Source: UBA4285 sp050944355 | GTDB taxonomy: Bacteria > Bacillota > Clostridia > Lachnospirales > Lachnospiraceae | DNA: 64,000 bases | Direction: 5' to 3' | Assembly: GCA_050944355.1 (NCBI GenBank) | Contig: JBMNQX010000008.1 | Span: forward strand, 20,530 to 84,529 | Shown: positions 34,150 through 43,129 of the stretch, piece by piece | How the letters are laid out: each line of letters begins with the position of its first letter | Position numbering within the stretch: position 1 is the stretch's first letter | The notes under the pieces: model-generated | The model's input: only the letters and a program-made list of their open reading frames with translations | Told to the model about the DNA's origin: nothing | Databases searched by the model: none | Program-made: the position numbers and the translations under genes

Positions 34150-35481
34150 ATGTATTCAGGGAGTTCTTCCGATCTTTTCAGGCGGTTCGCTCTGCCGCAG
34201 ATGATCGGACTGCTTTTTAATTCGATCTATATCATCGTGGACGGACTTTTTATCGGGAATCGCCTGGGCCGGGACGCCATGGCTGCGGCCGCGGTCGGCG
34301 TACCGCTCGTGGAAATTCTCATCTCACTTTCGATGATGATCGCTTCGGGCGCCGGGATCATCATATCAGAGAGCCTCGGGCGCGGGGATGACAGGTCTGC
34401 AAACCGGGCGTTCAACACGGCCGTCCTGACGGCGGGAATTTTTGGCATCGCTATCATGATTTTCGGGAATCTGTTCATCGATCCGATCGCGAAAGTGCTC
34501 GGCTCTACCGAATCGATTCACGAAATGGCCGTGACATACATCCGCTATATCATAACGTTTTCGCCGTTCATGCTGTACAGCTATCTGCTCGGCGGGATGG
34601 TGAGAAATGACGGCCGCCCGAAACTCGCGATGAGCGCACTCACCGTCGGCTCACTCTCAAACATTCTGCTGGACTACGTGTTCATGTATCCGCTGAATAT
34701 GGGAATCGGCGGCGCCGCGCTCGCGACGGCGATCGGCCCGATTATCAGCGACGGCCTGCTGCTGCCGCATTTTATCAGACACAAAGGCAAACTGTCTTTT
34801 TCACGCGCCTCGATTCGGGTGTCGGAGACAGCGAGAATTCTGAAGCTGGGCGTGCCTTCCTTTGTTATGGAGTTTACGATCGGAATCGTGACATTTGTGT
34901 ACAACACGGCGATCGGCGCGTACGGGTTCGGCGAGATCGGGCTTGCCGCCTATCTGGTCATCGGGTATCTGATGCTGATCATTCTGACGCTGTTTCTGGG
35001 CTTTGCGGAAGGTCTGCAGCCCGTGTTCAGCTATCTGACGGGTACCGGCGAGGCGGACCGGTGCGAGGCTCTCAGGCGCTACGCGGCGAAAATTTTCATT
35101 CTGACGGGCCTCATCAGCTATGTTCTTATTCTGTTGTTTTCTCGCGGCTTTTATCAGCTCTTCACGCCGGGGGACCCGGAACTCACGGACTTCATGGTGA
35201 GCCGCAGCCGCCCGTATTTCGCCGGCTTCTTCCTGGCGGGATACAACATCCTGATGATCTCGTACTGGCAGTCGACAGACAGACCGCGCCAGGCTCTCAT
35301 CCTCTCGCTTCTTCGCAGCGTGATATTCCCGCCGATCCTGACCGCGCTGCTTCCCCGTGTGTTCGGAAGCGAAGCCCTGTGGCTGTGCCATTCGCTCAGC
35401 GAATGCCTGTCCGCCGGCGCGGCCGGGCTCATGGCAGACGAACTGAAAAAAGAGACTGCTAAGAAATTTCTGACTACATAA
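34150..35481 (+). CDS. MATE family efflux transporter (DinF/MepA-like)
   Basis: This 443-residue membrane protein has about twelve transmembrane segments and the MATE fold in two halves. It probably exports drugs or cationic metabolites. Sequence differs clearly from the MATE protein at 25.6 kb, so the two are not recent duplicates. AGGAGG precedes the ATG with about 9 bp spacing. The word TGACAAATG spans the start codon. The leader of ~170 bp contains a terminator-type hairpin, which may control read-through from upstream. Confidence 0.87.
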   Translation: MYSGSSSDLFRRFALPQMIGLLFNSIYIIVDGLFIGNRLGRDAMAAAAVGVPLVEILISLSMMIASGAGIIISESLGRGDDRSANRAFNTAVLTAGIFGIAIMIFGNLFIDPIAKVLGSTESIHEMAVTYIRYIITFSPFMLYSYLLGGMVRNDGRPKLAMSALTVGSLSNILLDYVFMYPLNMGIGGAALATAIGPIISDGLLLPHFIRHKGKLSFSRASIRVSETARILKLGVPSFVMEFTIGIVTFVYNTAIGAYGFGEIGLAAYLVIGYLMLIILTLFLGFAEGLQPVFSYLTGTGEADRCEALRRYAAKIFILTGLISYVLILLFSRGFYQLFTPGDPELTDFMVSRSRPYFAGFFLAGYNILMISYWQSTDRPRQALILSLLRSVIFPPILTALLPRVFGSEALWLCHSLSECLSAGAAGLMADELKKETAKKFLTT

Positions 35482-35496
35482 GTTAATACTGCGTAC

Positions 35497-35524
35497 TTGA
35501 TATAAATTCCGTATCACATATAAT
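35497..35524 (+). promoter_or_regulatory. Promoter of trxA
   Basis: TTGATA at 35497-35502 and TATAAT at 35519-35524 are separated by 16 bp. Confidence 0.65.
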
Positions 35525-35572
35525 AATGCTATCAGATGACAAATGCATCAGACATAAGGAGGATCATTGATT

Positions 35573-35890
35573 ATGGAATATAAGTTTACATCCGATAATT
35601 TTCAGAAGGAAGTATTGAACAGCGACAAGCCGGTTCTGGTCGATTTCTACGCAGACTGGTGCGGCCCGTGCAAGATGATGGGCCCGGTTGTCGGTCAGAT
35701 CGCCGAAAAGTTTGACGGCGAGGCCAAGGTCGGCAAAGTCAATTCGGACGAGGAGCAGAACCTCGCGATTCAGTACGGCGTCTCCAGCATTCCAAACTTT
35801 GTATTTATCAAGAACGGACAGGTAGTGGACCGCGTGGTCGGGGCGGTTCCGTCGGGAGTTCTTGAGCAGAAGCTGAAGAGCCTGATCTGA
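35573..35890 (+). CDS. trxA: Thioredoxin
   Basis: This 105-residue cytoplasmic disulfide reductase has the active site WCGPC with Cys30 and Cys33, and the cis-proline in SSIPNFVF. Length is normal. ATG at 35573 is chosen because AAGGAGG sits 10 bp upstream, although an in-frame TTG lies 6 bp earlier. It has its own promoter and a strong terminator behind it, so it is a single-gene unit. No thioredoxin reductase gene is adjacent. Confidence 0.95.
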   Translation: MEYKFTSDNFQKEVLNSDKPVLVDFYADWCGPCKMMGPVVGQIAEKFDGEAKVGKVNSDEEQNLAIQYGVSSIPNFVFIKNGQVVDRVVGAVPSGVLEQKLKSLI

Positions 35891-35953
35891 ATTTTTACAG
35901 GCGGCAGGCCGGAAGAAAACTTTAATTTACAGGCATGACTCCGCCAGACACGG

Positions 35954-36000
35954 GCGCCCGCTTTCTGAAATGTCGAAAAGAAAGCGGGCGCTCTTTTTGC
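35954..36000 (+). terminator. Rho-independent terminator of trxA
   Basis: A 13-bp stem GCGCCCGCTTTCT/AGAAAGCGGGCGC is followed by TCTTTTT. Confidence 0.88.
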
Positions 36001-36027
36001 CGCTGTTTTGCCGTATTTTTATTAAAA

Positions 36028-36056
36028 GTACAAAAAGTCTCTGAATCATGTATAAT
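36028..36056 (+). promoter_or_regulatory. Promoter of the 36.1-kb membrane protein gene
   Basis: TATAAT at 36051-36056 with a weak GTACAA 17 bp upstream. Its position overlaps an upstream in-frame ATG (36048), which argues for the later start at 36090. Confidence 0.5.
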
Positions 36057-36089
36057 AACGAAAGAAAAAATTTCGGAGATAACAAACTT

Positions 36090-37070
36090 ATGAATTTACT
36101 CGGACAGTTAATTGCTCTCATCGCCGTCATCGTCGCGCTGTTTGTCGCGATGCGGGGAGTTTCAGGAGCCTCAAAACGCAAGGGCGAAGAACTCAGGAAA
36201 ACGGAGGTCGGACAGATCACGGCTCTGCAGCCCAATCTGATGCCGCTTTTCCTGGTGCTGAGCGTGGCGGTCAGCGTGCTGCTTGTATGGCTGCTTGTCC
36301 GCGCAGTGATGAACGGCAGTTCACAGGTAGTTCCGTATGTGATTTACATTGTGCTGCTGAATGCATGTGCCATATTGATCGGAGTCGCCTGCAAAAACTG
36401 GAAGCTTGTACTGAAAGGCGACACGGCGGAATACCGGGACTGGTTCGGGAGAAATTACACGTATTCTATCCCGGATATTGACGAATGCCGCGTCAGCCGG
36501 CGCCGCGTCTACACGTATTACAGCAAAGGCAAGCAGCTGTTTTCGATGAGCGGCACGGATGCCAGCGGCGAAGCGTCCATGGTGATGGGCACGATCAATT
36601 CGCGCAGAGCCATCCGCTATCTGACAACCTATTCGATCCCGATCATCGGCGTCGCGGAGCAGAAGGCCAAAAAGCAGGAACAGGACGAAGGCATCGTCCG
36701 CCCGACGCAGAATCTAGGAATCCTGCGCCTGACGGCCGTCGGCACGGCGGCGATGGCGACGCGCTATCTCTTCGCCGACCCGATGGAAGTTTACGGCGTC
36801 GCGCTCTTTGCGGCGGCATGCGCCGCCTGCATCGTCGGGCTCATTTATTATCAGAACGACAAGACCTGGATCGAGGGCAGGACGATCTTTCAGAAAAAAT
36901 GGTTTTCGGTCCACAAATACCCGTATGTACAGATCCGCAGCGTGGAGCGGGACGGGGACAGTCTGATATTTTTCAACAAAGCGGGCAAGAAACTCTTCTC
37001 GGTAAATCAGAAGTATGACGGATATGAAAAGTTCGAGCAGGAAATCCGCAGAAACTGGAGAATCCGGTAA
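36090..37070 (+). CDS. Membrane protein of unknown function with PH-like domains
   Basis: This protein of 326 residues has an N-terminal transmembrane helix (~1-22), two more near residues 52-105, and another pair near 220-255. Between and after them are soluble stretches rich in beta-type sequence (LKGDTAEYRDWFGRNYTY, WIEGRTIFQKKWFSVHKY) that resemble bacterial pleckstrin-homology-like folds. The two soluble parts look like a repeat of one another. The start has CGGAG upstream. It ends 8 bp before the radical SAM gene and may be co-transcribed with it. I do not recognise a function. Confidence 0.7.
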   Translation: MNLLGQLIALIAVIVALFVAMRGVSGASKRKGEELRKTEVGQITALQPNLMPLFLVLSVAVSVLLVWLLVRAVMNGSSQVVPYVIYIVLLNACAILIGVACKNWKLVLKGDTAEYRDWFGRNYTYSIPDIDECRVSRRRVYTYYSKGKQLFSMSGTDASGEASMVMGTINSRRAIRYLTTYSIPIIGVAEQKAKKQEQDEGIVRPTQNLGILRLTAVGTAAMATRYLFADPMEVYGVALFAAACAACIVGLIYYQNDKTWIEGRTIFQKKWFSVHKYPYVQIRSVERDGDSLIFFNKAGKKLFSVNQKYDGYEKFEQEIRRNWRIR

Positions 37071-37078
37071 GATTTGTC

Positions 37079-37993
37079 ATGACGATTCTCACGCTTTCGG
37101 ATTATCTGAAAAATACATTCGGACAGAAAATTTATAAAATCGCGCTTGAATCCGGCTGCACCTGTCCGAATCGCGACGGCACCCTTGGGTGGGGCGGCTG
37201 CACGTTCTGCTCACAGGGCGGTTCCGGCGAGTTCGCTGAGAACTTAAGCGGCGGGGAGCTGCCGGACGCGCAGATCGGGGCGGCAAAACGCAGAGTCCTC
37301 AAAAAGCTGCCCGCCGGGATGAAACCTGAAGATCAGAAATTTATCGCGTATTTCCAGTCCTACACAAATACATACGGAAGCACAGACCGGCTGTACAAGC
37401 TGTACAGTCAGGTGCTGCGGCGGCCGGACATCGTGGCGCTTTCTGTCGGAACAAGGCCGGACTGCCTGGAAGCAGACAAGCTCGCAATGCTGGTGAGCCT
37501 GAACCGGGTAAAACCGGTCTGGGTGGAGCTCGGCCTGCAGACGGCCAGTGACGTGACGGCCGGGCGCATTCACCGGGGCTATCCGACGTCTGTTTTTGAC
37601 AAAGCGTATCGCGAGCTGAAAGCCGCACATCTGACGGTTGTCACGCACATCATCCTCGGACTCCCGGGCGAAAGCCGGGAGGACATGCTGAACACAGTCC
37701 GCCATCTCGCCTCACTGCAATCCCCGCCTGACGGCATCAAAATTCAAATGCTGAATATACTCGCGGGCTCCCGCTTAGCCGTTGAATACGCGGCTCATCC
37801 GTTCCCGCAGATGACGATGGAAGAGTACTGCGATCTGGTCGTCGACTGCCTCAGACTGCTGCCCGAAGAGACCGTGATCCACCGCATGACGGGCGACGGA
37901 CCGCGCCGGCTTCTCATCTCGCCGGCCTGGGTGACCGACAAAAAAAGAGTCATCAATCTGCTTCGCAGGAAAATCCAGGAAGCAGAGCGATGA
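37079..37993 (+). CDS. TIGR01212-type radical SAM protein (YhcC-like)
   Basis: This 304-residue enzyme has the unusual cluster motif of the YhcC group, CPNRDGTLGWGGCTFC, giving Cys29, Cys41 and Cys44 for the 4Fe-4S cluster. Later motifs VELGLQTASD and HIILGLPGESREDM fit the barrel. The family occurs widely in bacteria, and its reaction is not settled. The start ATG overlaps the recurrent word ATTTGTCATG. It sits close behind the membrane protein gene. Confidence 0.87.
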   Translation: MTILTLSDYLKNTFGQKIYKIALESGCTCPNRDGTLGWGGCTFCSQGGSGEFAENLSGGELPDAQIGAAKRRVLKKLPAGMKPEDQKFIAYFQSYTNTYGSTDRLYKLYSQVLRRPDIVALSVGTRPDCLEADKLAMLVSLNRVKPVWVELGLQTASDVTAGRIHRGYPTSVFDKAYRELKAAHLTVVTHIILGLPGESREDMLNTVRHLASLQSPPDGIKIQMLNILAGSRLAVEYAAHPFPQMTMEEYCDLVVDCLRLLPEETVIHRMTGDGPRRLLISPAWVTDKKRVINLLRRKIQEAER

Positions 37994-38035
37994 CCCCTGA
38001 TATAAATAAATTTTTTCCGCGGCAGAAACAGGAGT

Positions 38036-38166
38036 ATGGCAATGGCTGAAAAAATTTTTCCGGTTCTGCCCGTGTATGTGTCAGCTGCCAGCCTCTTTGC
38101 CTTCGTTCTCTACGGAGTCGACAAGCACAAAGCAAAACATGGCAAATGGCGCGTTCCCGGGAAATG
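38036..38166 (+). pseudogene. Truncated DUF1294 membrane protein gene
   Basis: The first ~40 residues (a hydrophobic helix, then VLYGVDKHKAKHGKWRVP) match the N-terminal half of DUF1294 proteins, which normally continue into two more helices. After that point homology ends, and the frame runs antisense into the flavodoxin gene. A binding site CAGGAGT and a start codon are still present. The break lies near the recurrent word TGGCAAATG (38140). It appears to be a decayed gene cut by a rearrangement. Confidence 0.7.
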
Positions 38167-38565
38167 TCAGACCTTTGCCATGCGGGCTCCGAATTCCTCA
38201 GCTTTCCTGAGCGTCTCTTCGTCCGGCTTGCCCTTCGCATAGAAGGTTTCCGTCTCGACCGGGATATTCTTTGCCTGAAGCATGCTGCGGATCTTGTCGA
38301 GCGCGTGCTTTGAAATCCAGGACGTCGAGAACACGACGGCTTTCTTTGCCTTTGAGGGGTCAAAGTCTTTGAGATAGGCACTCAGATGCTTGTCAAGACC
38401 ATACGCGTACAGCGCTCCGCCGACAAAAACGACGTCGACCGGTTCTTTCAGGGCCGCATCCGGCGCATCGACCGATACGGCCTGAACGCCGGCGCCCTTT
38501 GCAATGGCCTCCGCCAGAAGTTTTGTATTTCCGGATCTGGAATAATAACGAACTGCTGAACTCAT
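38167..38565 (-). CDS. Flavodoxin-like protein
   Basis: This 132-residue protein has the flavodoxin phosphate-binding loop SRSGNTK (about residues 9-15) and the FVGGALYAYGL and VVFSTSW strands of a five-stranded flavodoxin fold. It should bind FMN and carry electrons in the cytoplasm. GGAGG lies 8 bp before the ATG. Its 3' end abuts the broken DUF1294 gene on the other strand. The partner enzyme is unknown. Confidence 0.85.
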   Translation of the reverse strand: MSSAVRYYSRSGNTKLLAEAIAKGAGVQAVSVDAPDAALKEPVDVVFVGGALYAYGLDKHLSAYLKDFDPSKAKKAVVFSTSWISKHALDKIRSMLQAKNIPVETETFYAKGKPDEETLRKAEEFGARMAKV

Positions 38566-38663
38566 CGTAAAATCCTCCTGATACTGTTTGTTCTATTGTA
38601 CAGCATTTTCCAGGCGGGTGAAGCATACAATTTTTCTTCCGGTGTCAGACGCCCGGCAAAATG

Positions 38664-40538
38664 TCAGGCGCTGATGGAATTTCCCGTGTAAAGCTGATAG
38701 TAGCGGCCCTTCTTCTCCATGAGCTCATCGTGGCTGCCGCGCTCAATGATGCGGCCGTGTTCCAGAACCATGATGCAGTCGGAATTGCGGACCGTGCTGA
38801 GACGGTGGGCGATGACAAATGTCGTGCGTCCCTTCATCAGAGCATCCATGCCTTCCTGTACCAGTTTCTCGGTGCGGGAGTCGATGGAAGACGTCGCCTC
38901 GTCGAGAATCATAACCGGCGGGTCGGCGACGGCCGCGCGGGCAATCGCCAGCAGCTGCCGCTGTCCCTGTGAGAGGTTTCCGCCGTCATCGGTCAGCATC
39001 GTCTGATAGCCGTTCGGAAGACGGTCGATGAAGCTGTCGGCACGGGCGAGCTTCGCCGCCTCAATGCACTCTTCGTCGGTCGCGTCAAGCCGGCCGTAGC
39101 GGATATTGTCCATGACCGTGCCGGTAAACAGGTGCGTGTCCTGCAGCACAATGCCGAGCGACCGCCGCAGATCCGGTTTGCGGATCTTGTTGATATTGAT
39201 GTCATCGTAGCGGATCTTTCCGTCGGCGATGTCATAGAACCGGTTGATCAGGTTGGTGATGGTCGTCTTGCCGGCGCCTGTTGATCCGACAAAGGCGATT
39301 TTCTGCCCCGGCTGCGCGTACAGGGAAATGTTGTGCAGAATCATTTTCTCGCCGTCGTAGCTGAAGTCGACATCGTAGAAGTTGACCTTGCCGGCCAGCT
39401 TCTGATACGTGACGGTGCCGTCCGCCTTGTGCGGATGACGCCAGGCCCATACGTCTGTCCTTTCGTCCGTCTCCGTCAGCGTGCCGTCTTCTGCCTCTTT
39501 GACATTTACCAGCGTCACATAGCCGTTGTCGCTCTCGGGCTCTTCGGCGAGCAGAGAGGCGACGCGGCCCGCGCCGGCCATGGCGCTGATGACGGAAGCG
39601 GCCTGCTGGGAGATCTGGGTGATCGGCTGGCTGAAGCTCCTGTTGAGCGTCAGAAACGAAACGAGAGTGCCGAGCGTCAGAGAGAACTGCCCGCTCAGGG
39701 CGATCACGCTTCCGACCACGGCGCAGAGAACATAGGAAATGTTGCCGAGGTTGGCCATCGCCGGCATCAGGATGTTCGAGTAAATGTTCGCGGTGGTAGA
39801 GGAGTCGCGGAGATCATGGTTGATCTTCTGAAAACCTTCGACCGCTTTTTTCTCGTGATTGAAGACCTTGACGACCTTCTGCCCGTCTAGCATTTCTTCG
39901 ATGTAGCCGTTGACGGCGCCGAGATCCTTCTGCTGACGGATGAAGTAGCTGCTGCTCTTGCCGGAAATGCGGCCGGAAACCAGGAGCATGATGGCGACCA
40001 TCACGCAGGATAGAATCGTGAGCGGAACGTCCAGAACGATCATCGAGATAAATGTCACGACGATTGTCACGGCGCTGTTGATCATCTGCGGAATGGACTG
40101 CGAGATCAGCTGCCGGAGCGTGTCGATATCGTTGGTGTACACCGACATGATGTCGCCGTGGGCGTGCGTGTCAAAATAGCGGATCGGCAGAGACTCCATG
40201 TGCGTGAAGACATCGACGCGGATTTTCTCCATCGTCCCCTGAGCGACCGTCACCATGATCCGGTTGTACAGATACGAGGTGATCACGGCGATTGAGAGCA
40301 CGCCGGCGAGTGAGACGAGACGCTGCGCGAGCGGACCGAAATCCGGATCCGAGCTGCCGAGCAGCGGCAGAATGTAATCGTCGATCAGCGACTGAAGGAA
40401 CAGCGTAGACTGCAGGTTGCAGACGGCCGTGATGACGATCAGAACAGCCACCAGGATAAATGCCCATTTATAATACCGGAACACGTACGAGAAAATCAGT
40501 TTCAGCGAACCGGTTCCTTTTTTCTTTTCTTTTTCCAT
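38664..40538 (-). CDS. ABC exporter half-transporter with canonical ATPase site
   Basis: This 624-residue type IV ABC exporter subunit fuses six transmembrane helices (~20-330) to an ATPase domain. Walker A is GSTGAGKTT, the signature is NLSQGQRQ, and Walker B is VMILDEATSSID with the catalytic glutamate. An insert of about 40 residues (EEPESDNGYV to KADGTVTYQKL) separates the two domains. It lies 11 bp after the other half-transporter, so the pair should form a heterodimer. Likely cargo is drugs or lipids. The operon starts with a MarR repressor. Confidence 0.9.
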   Translation of the reverse strand: MEKEKKKGTGSLKLIFSYVFRYYKWAFILVAVLIVITAVCNLQSTLFLQSLIDDYILPLLGSSDPDFGPLAQRLVSLAGVLSIAVITSYLYNRIMVTVAQGTMEKIRVDVFTHMESLPIRYFDTHAHGDIMSVYTNDIDTLRQLISQSIPQMINSAVTIVVTFISMIVLDVPLTILSCVMVAIMLLVSGRISGKSSSYFIRQQKDLGAVNGYIEEMLDGQKVVKVFNHEKKAVEGFQKINHDLRDSSTTANIYSNILMPAMANLGNISYVLCAVVGSVIALSGQFSLTLGTLVSFLTLNRSFSQPITQISQQAASVISAMAGAGRVASLLAEEPESDNGYVTLVNVKEAEDGTLTETDERTDVWAWRHPHKADGTVTYQKLAGKVNFYDVDFSYDGEKMILHNISLYAQPGQKIAFVGSTGAGKTTITNLINRFYDIADGKIRYDDININKIRKPDLRRSLGIVLQDTHLFTGTVMDNIRYGRLDATDEECIEAAKLARADSFIDRLPNGYQTMLTDDGGNLSQGQRQLLAIARAAVADPPVMILDEATSSIDSRTEKLVQEGMDALMKGRTTFVIAHRLSTVRNSDCIMVLEHGRIIERGSHDELMEKKGRYYQLYTGNSISA

Positions 40539-40549
40539 GACTGCCTCCT

Positions 40550-42388
40550 TTATGCGCCTGCTGCGCCGGGCGCCATATCGAAGTCTCCAGAACCGGCCTT
40601 CTGGGTCTCGTAAATTTCCTGATAGACTTTATTGGTTTTGAGCAGATTATCCGGCGTGTCAAAACCGCAGATTCTGCCGTTGTCGAGCACAATCACGCGG
40701 TCGGCCTCTTCAATGGAAGAAAGCCGCTGAGAGATGATGAGCTTTGTCGTTCCCGGAATCTTCGTGCGGAACGCCTCCCGGATCTTGCGCTCTGTCGCCG
40801 TGTCCACAGCGCTTGTCGAGTCGTCGAGAATCAGAATCTTCGGCTTCTTGAGAAGCGCGCGGGCTATGCACAGACGCTGTTTCTGGCCGCCCGACACGTT
40901 TGTGCCTCCCTGCGAGATTTTTGCGTCATATCCGTCAGGCAGAAGACAAATGAACTCGTCAGCCGACGCTTCTTTGCAGGCTTCGATGCATTCTTCGCGC
41001 GTTGCGGATTCATCGCCCCAGCGCAGGTTGTCGAGAATCGTGCCAGAGAACAGCGTATTTTTCTGCAGCACCACGGAAACCTGATCCCGCAGGGATTTCA
41101 GATCGTATTTCTTTACGTCGAGACCCCCGACTTTGACGGTTCCTTCCGTCGCGTCGTACAGACGGGAGATGAGCGATACAAGCGTCGATTTTCCGCATCC
41201 GGTGGGACCGGTGATGCCGATCATCTCGCCGGATTTAATGTGAAGATTGATGTCGCGCAGAACTTTGTTCCCCGTTCCCGATTTATACGAAAAGCTGACA
41301 TGATCAAAATCGATGGAACCGTCCGCGACTTCCGTGACCGGATTGTCCGGGTTCTTCAGATCCGGAGTCTCGTTCAGCACCTCTGTGATGCGGCGGCATC
41401 CGGAGAAGGACATGGAGATCATGACGATGACCATCGAGAACAGCATCAGGGAAACCATGATGTTGGTGATGTAGGAAAGCAGCGATGTGAGGCTGCCGGT
41501 CGAAAGAGACCCGCCTACAACCTGTCTGGCGCCAAACCAGGACAGAGCGATGATCGACGCATAAATCACCAGATACATAATCGGACTGTTAAAGGCGAGG
41601 ATGCCCTCGGCTTTTGTGAACAGCTTCTGCAGAGTCTTTGCCGCTTTGGTAAATTTCTGATTTTCGTAATCCTCGCGGACATACGCCTTGACGACGCGGA
41701 TGCCGGAGACGTTTTCCTTGACGCTTTCGTTCAGATCGTCGTACTTGGTGAACACTTTGTTGAAAATGTTCGATGCCCGGATCATGAGAAATGCGAGGAC
41801 TACGGACAGAAATACGACGGCCACAAAATAGATGACGGAAAGCGAAGGCGAGATCAGTATGGCCATGATGAGGCTCATGATGAGCATGAGCGGCGGCCGG
41901 ATGGCGATCCGGATTATCATCTGATAGGCATTCTGCATATTTGTCACGTCGGTCGTCAGACGGGTGATGAGTCCGGCGGTCGAGTACTTGTCAATGTTTG
42001 AAAAGGAATAGGTCTGGATTTTCTGGTACATGTCGTCCCGGACATTGGCCGCCAGTCCGCAGGAGGCCTCAGCGGCGCACCGGCCGGCCATCATGCCGCA
42101 GAAGAGAGAGAGGAAAGCAAGCACCAGCATAACTCCGCCGTAGACCAGAATAGCATGCATGTTGCCCGCTTCAATCCCTTCGTCAATGATATCGGCCATG
42201 ACATAGGGGAGAAGAACTTCCATCAGGACTTCGCCGGCCGTGAAGATCGGGGCGAGGATCGACGGTTTCTTGTATTCCCGGATTTCTCCAGTCAGTGTGC
42301 GGAGAATCAGTCTGAAACTTACAGAGCTTTTGCTCTTTTCAGAATTTCCGGAAACAGACCTGCTTTTTGCGCTGGATGTTTCAGGCAT
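40550..42388 (-). CDS. ABC exporter half-transporter with degenerate ATPase site
   Basis: This 612-residue partner has six transmembrane helices and an ATPase domain with Walker A GPTGCGKST and signature NVSGGQKQR. Its Walker B reads ILILDDSTSAVDT, with Asp where the catalytic Glu belongs. One weak and one normal site is the known pattern of heterodimeric exporters such as TM287/288 and LmrCD. It overlaps the marR stop by 8 bp and precedes the canonical subunit, so all three are one operon. Confidence 0.9.
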   Translation of the reverse strand: MPETSSAKSRSVSGNSEKSKSSVSFRLILRTLTGEIREYKKPSILAPIFTAGEVLMEVLLPYVMADIIDEGIEAGNMHAILVYGGVMLVLAFLSLFCGMMAGRCAAEASCGLAANVRDDMYQKIQTYSFSNIDKYSTAGLITRLTTDVTNMQNAYQMIIRIAIRPPLMLIMSLIMAILISPSLSVIYFVAVVFLSVVLAFLMIRASNIFNKVFTKYDDLNESVKENVSGIRVVKAYVREDYENQKFTKAAKTLQKLFTKAEGILAFNSPIMYLVIYASIIALSWFGARQVVGGSLSTGSLTSLLSYITNIMVSLMLFSMVIVMISMSFSGCRRITEVLNETPDLKNPDNPVTEVADGSIDFDHVSFSYKSGTGNKVLRDINLHIKSGEMIGITGPTGCGKSTLVSLISRLYDATEGTVKVGGLDVKKYDLKSLRDQVSVVLQKNTLFSGTILDNLRWGDESATREECIEACKEASADEFICLLPDGYDAKISQGGTNVSGGQKQRLCIARALLKKPKILILDDSTSAVDTATERKIREAFRTKIPGTTKLIISQRLSSIEEADRVIVLDNGRICGFDTPDNLLKTNKVYQEIYETQKAGSGDFDMAPGAAGA

Positions 42389-42878
42389 TTTCCGGTTCTC
42401 CTTTCATGGTTTCTTTCTGACTCGGCCTCATTATTTCGAGTCCTTTCGTGTCGTCCTGCACCTCTTCCCACAGGATGTTCAGGAGACGGTAGAGTTCCTG
42501 ACGTTCCGCGAGCGACATACGCCGGAAAAGTTTTGCGTCATTGCGGTCCATATCTTCGCGGTGCTGCTTCATGAAAGCTTCGCCTTTGGACGTGAGACAG
42601 ACGATCTTGGCGCGGCGGTCGCCGGGCTTCGGTTCTGTCCTGACAAATCCTTTCGCGGCCAGACGGCTGACGATTCCGGCCATGGTCGGCTGGGCGACAT
42701 GAAAACTTTTTTCCAGTTCTTTCAGTGAAACCATGCGCCCATCCGCCTTTGTGAGATGGACGAGAACATACATCTGTGAAAATGTCAGATTGCTGGCGCT
42801 CATATCCGCATTGGCTTTCGCGAACATGCGGTCGTTAATCTTCTTGAGAAGCATGGGAATTTCATGTGACGGATCCAT
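42381..42878 (-). CDS. MarR family transcriptional regulator
   Basis: This 165-residue winged-helix protein has the MarR recognition segment (SLKELEKSFHVAQPTMAGIVSRL, split by helix turns) and the wing GFVRTEPKPGDRRAK. ATG at 42878 has AGGAGGTG upstream. It heads an operon with two ABC exporter subunits. A palindrome overlapping its promoter suggests it represses itself and the exporter until a toxic compound binds. The inducer is unknown. Confidence 0.9.
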   Translation of the reverse strand: MDPSHEIPMLLKKINDRMFAKANADMSASNLTFSQMYVLVHLTKADGRMVSLKELEKSFHVAQPTMAGIVSRLAAKGFVRTEPKPGDRRAKIVCLTSKGEAFMKQHREDMDRNDAKLFRRMSLAERQELYRLLNILWEEVQDDTKGLEIMRPSQKETMKGEPENA

Positions 42879-42927
42879 ACGGCACCTCCTGTTCGATAGA
42901 TAAGCATGTATATTGATTACGGAGAGC

Positions 42928-42957
42928 ATTATATGCAAAATGATAGCGCGCTGTCAA
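42928..42957 (-). promoter_or_regulatory. Promoter of the marR-ABC exporter operon
   Basis: On the minus strand TTGACA (42957-42952) and TATAAT (42933-42928) are 18 bp apart. Both match consensus exactly. Confidence 0.8.
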
Positions 42958-42968
42958 TAGCGTGCTAT
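42943..42968. promoter_or_regulatory. Probable MarR operator over the -35 element
   Basis: ATAGCGTGCTAT (42957-42968) is a near-palindrome, and ATAGCGCGCTGT (42943-42954) is a related copy 14 bp away. They straddle the -35 hexamer, so a bound MarR dimer would block RNA polymerase. Confidence 0.65.
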
Positions 42969-43022
42969 TAAATATTTCTAAACAATAAATGACCATCAGT
43001 CACATTTTGACAAGTTTGTGTA

Positions 43023-43051
43023 TTGCAGCCGCGGAACACAGCGGTTACAAT
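43023..43051 (+). promoter_or_regulatory. Probable promoter of the DUF308 gene
   Basis: TTGCAG at 43023-43028 and TACAAT at 43046-43051 are separated by 17 bp. Confidence 0.5.
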
Positions 43052-43129
43052 AAAGAATGTAAAATAAGTTATCAGGCGCGTGATTTCCAGTCAGGCGCGC
43101 ACTGAGAGGCGGAAAGGAGGATATTCTCT

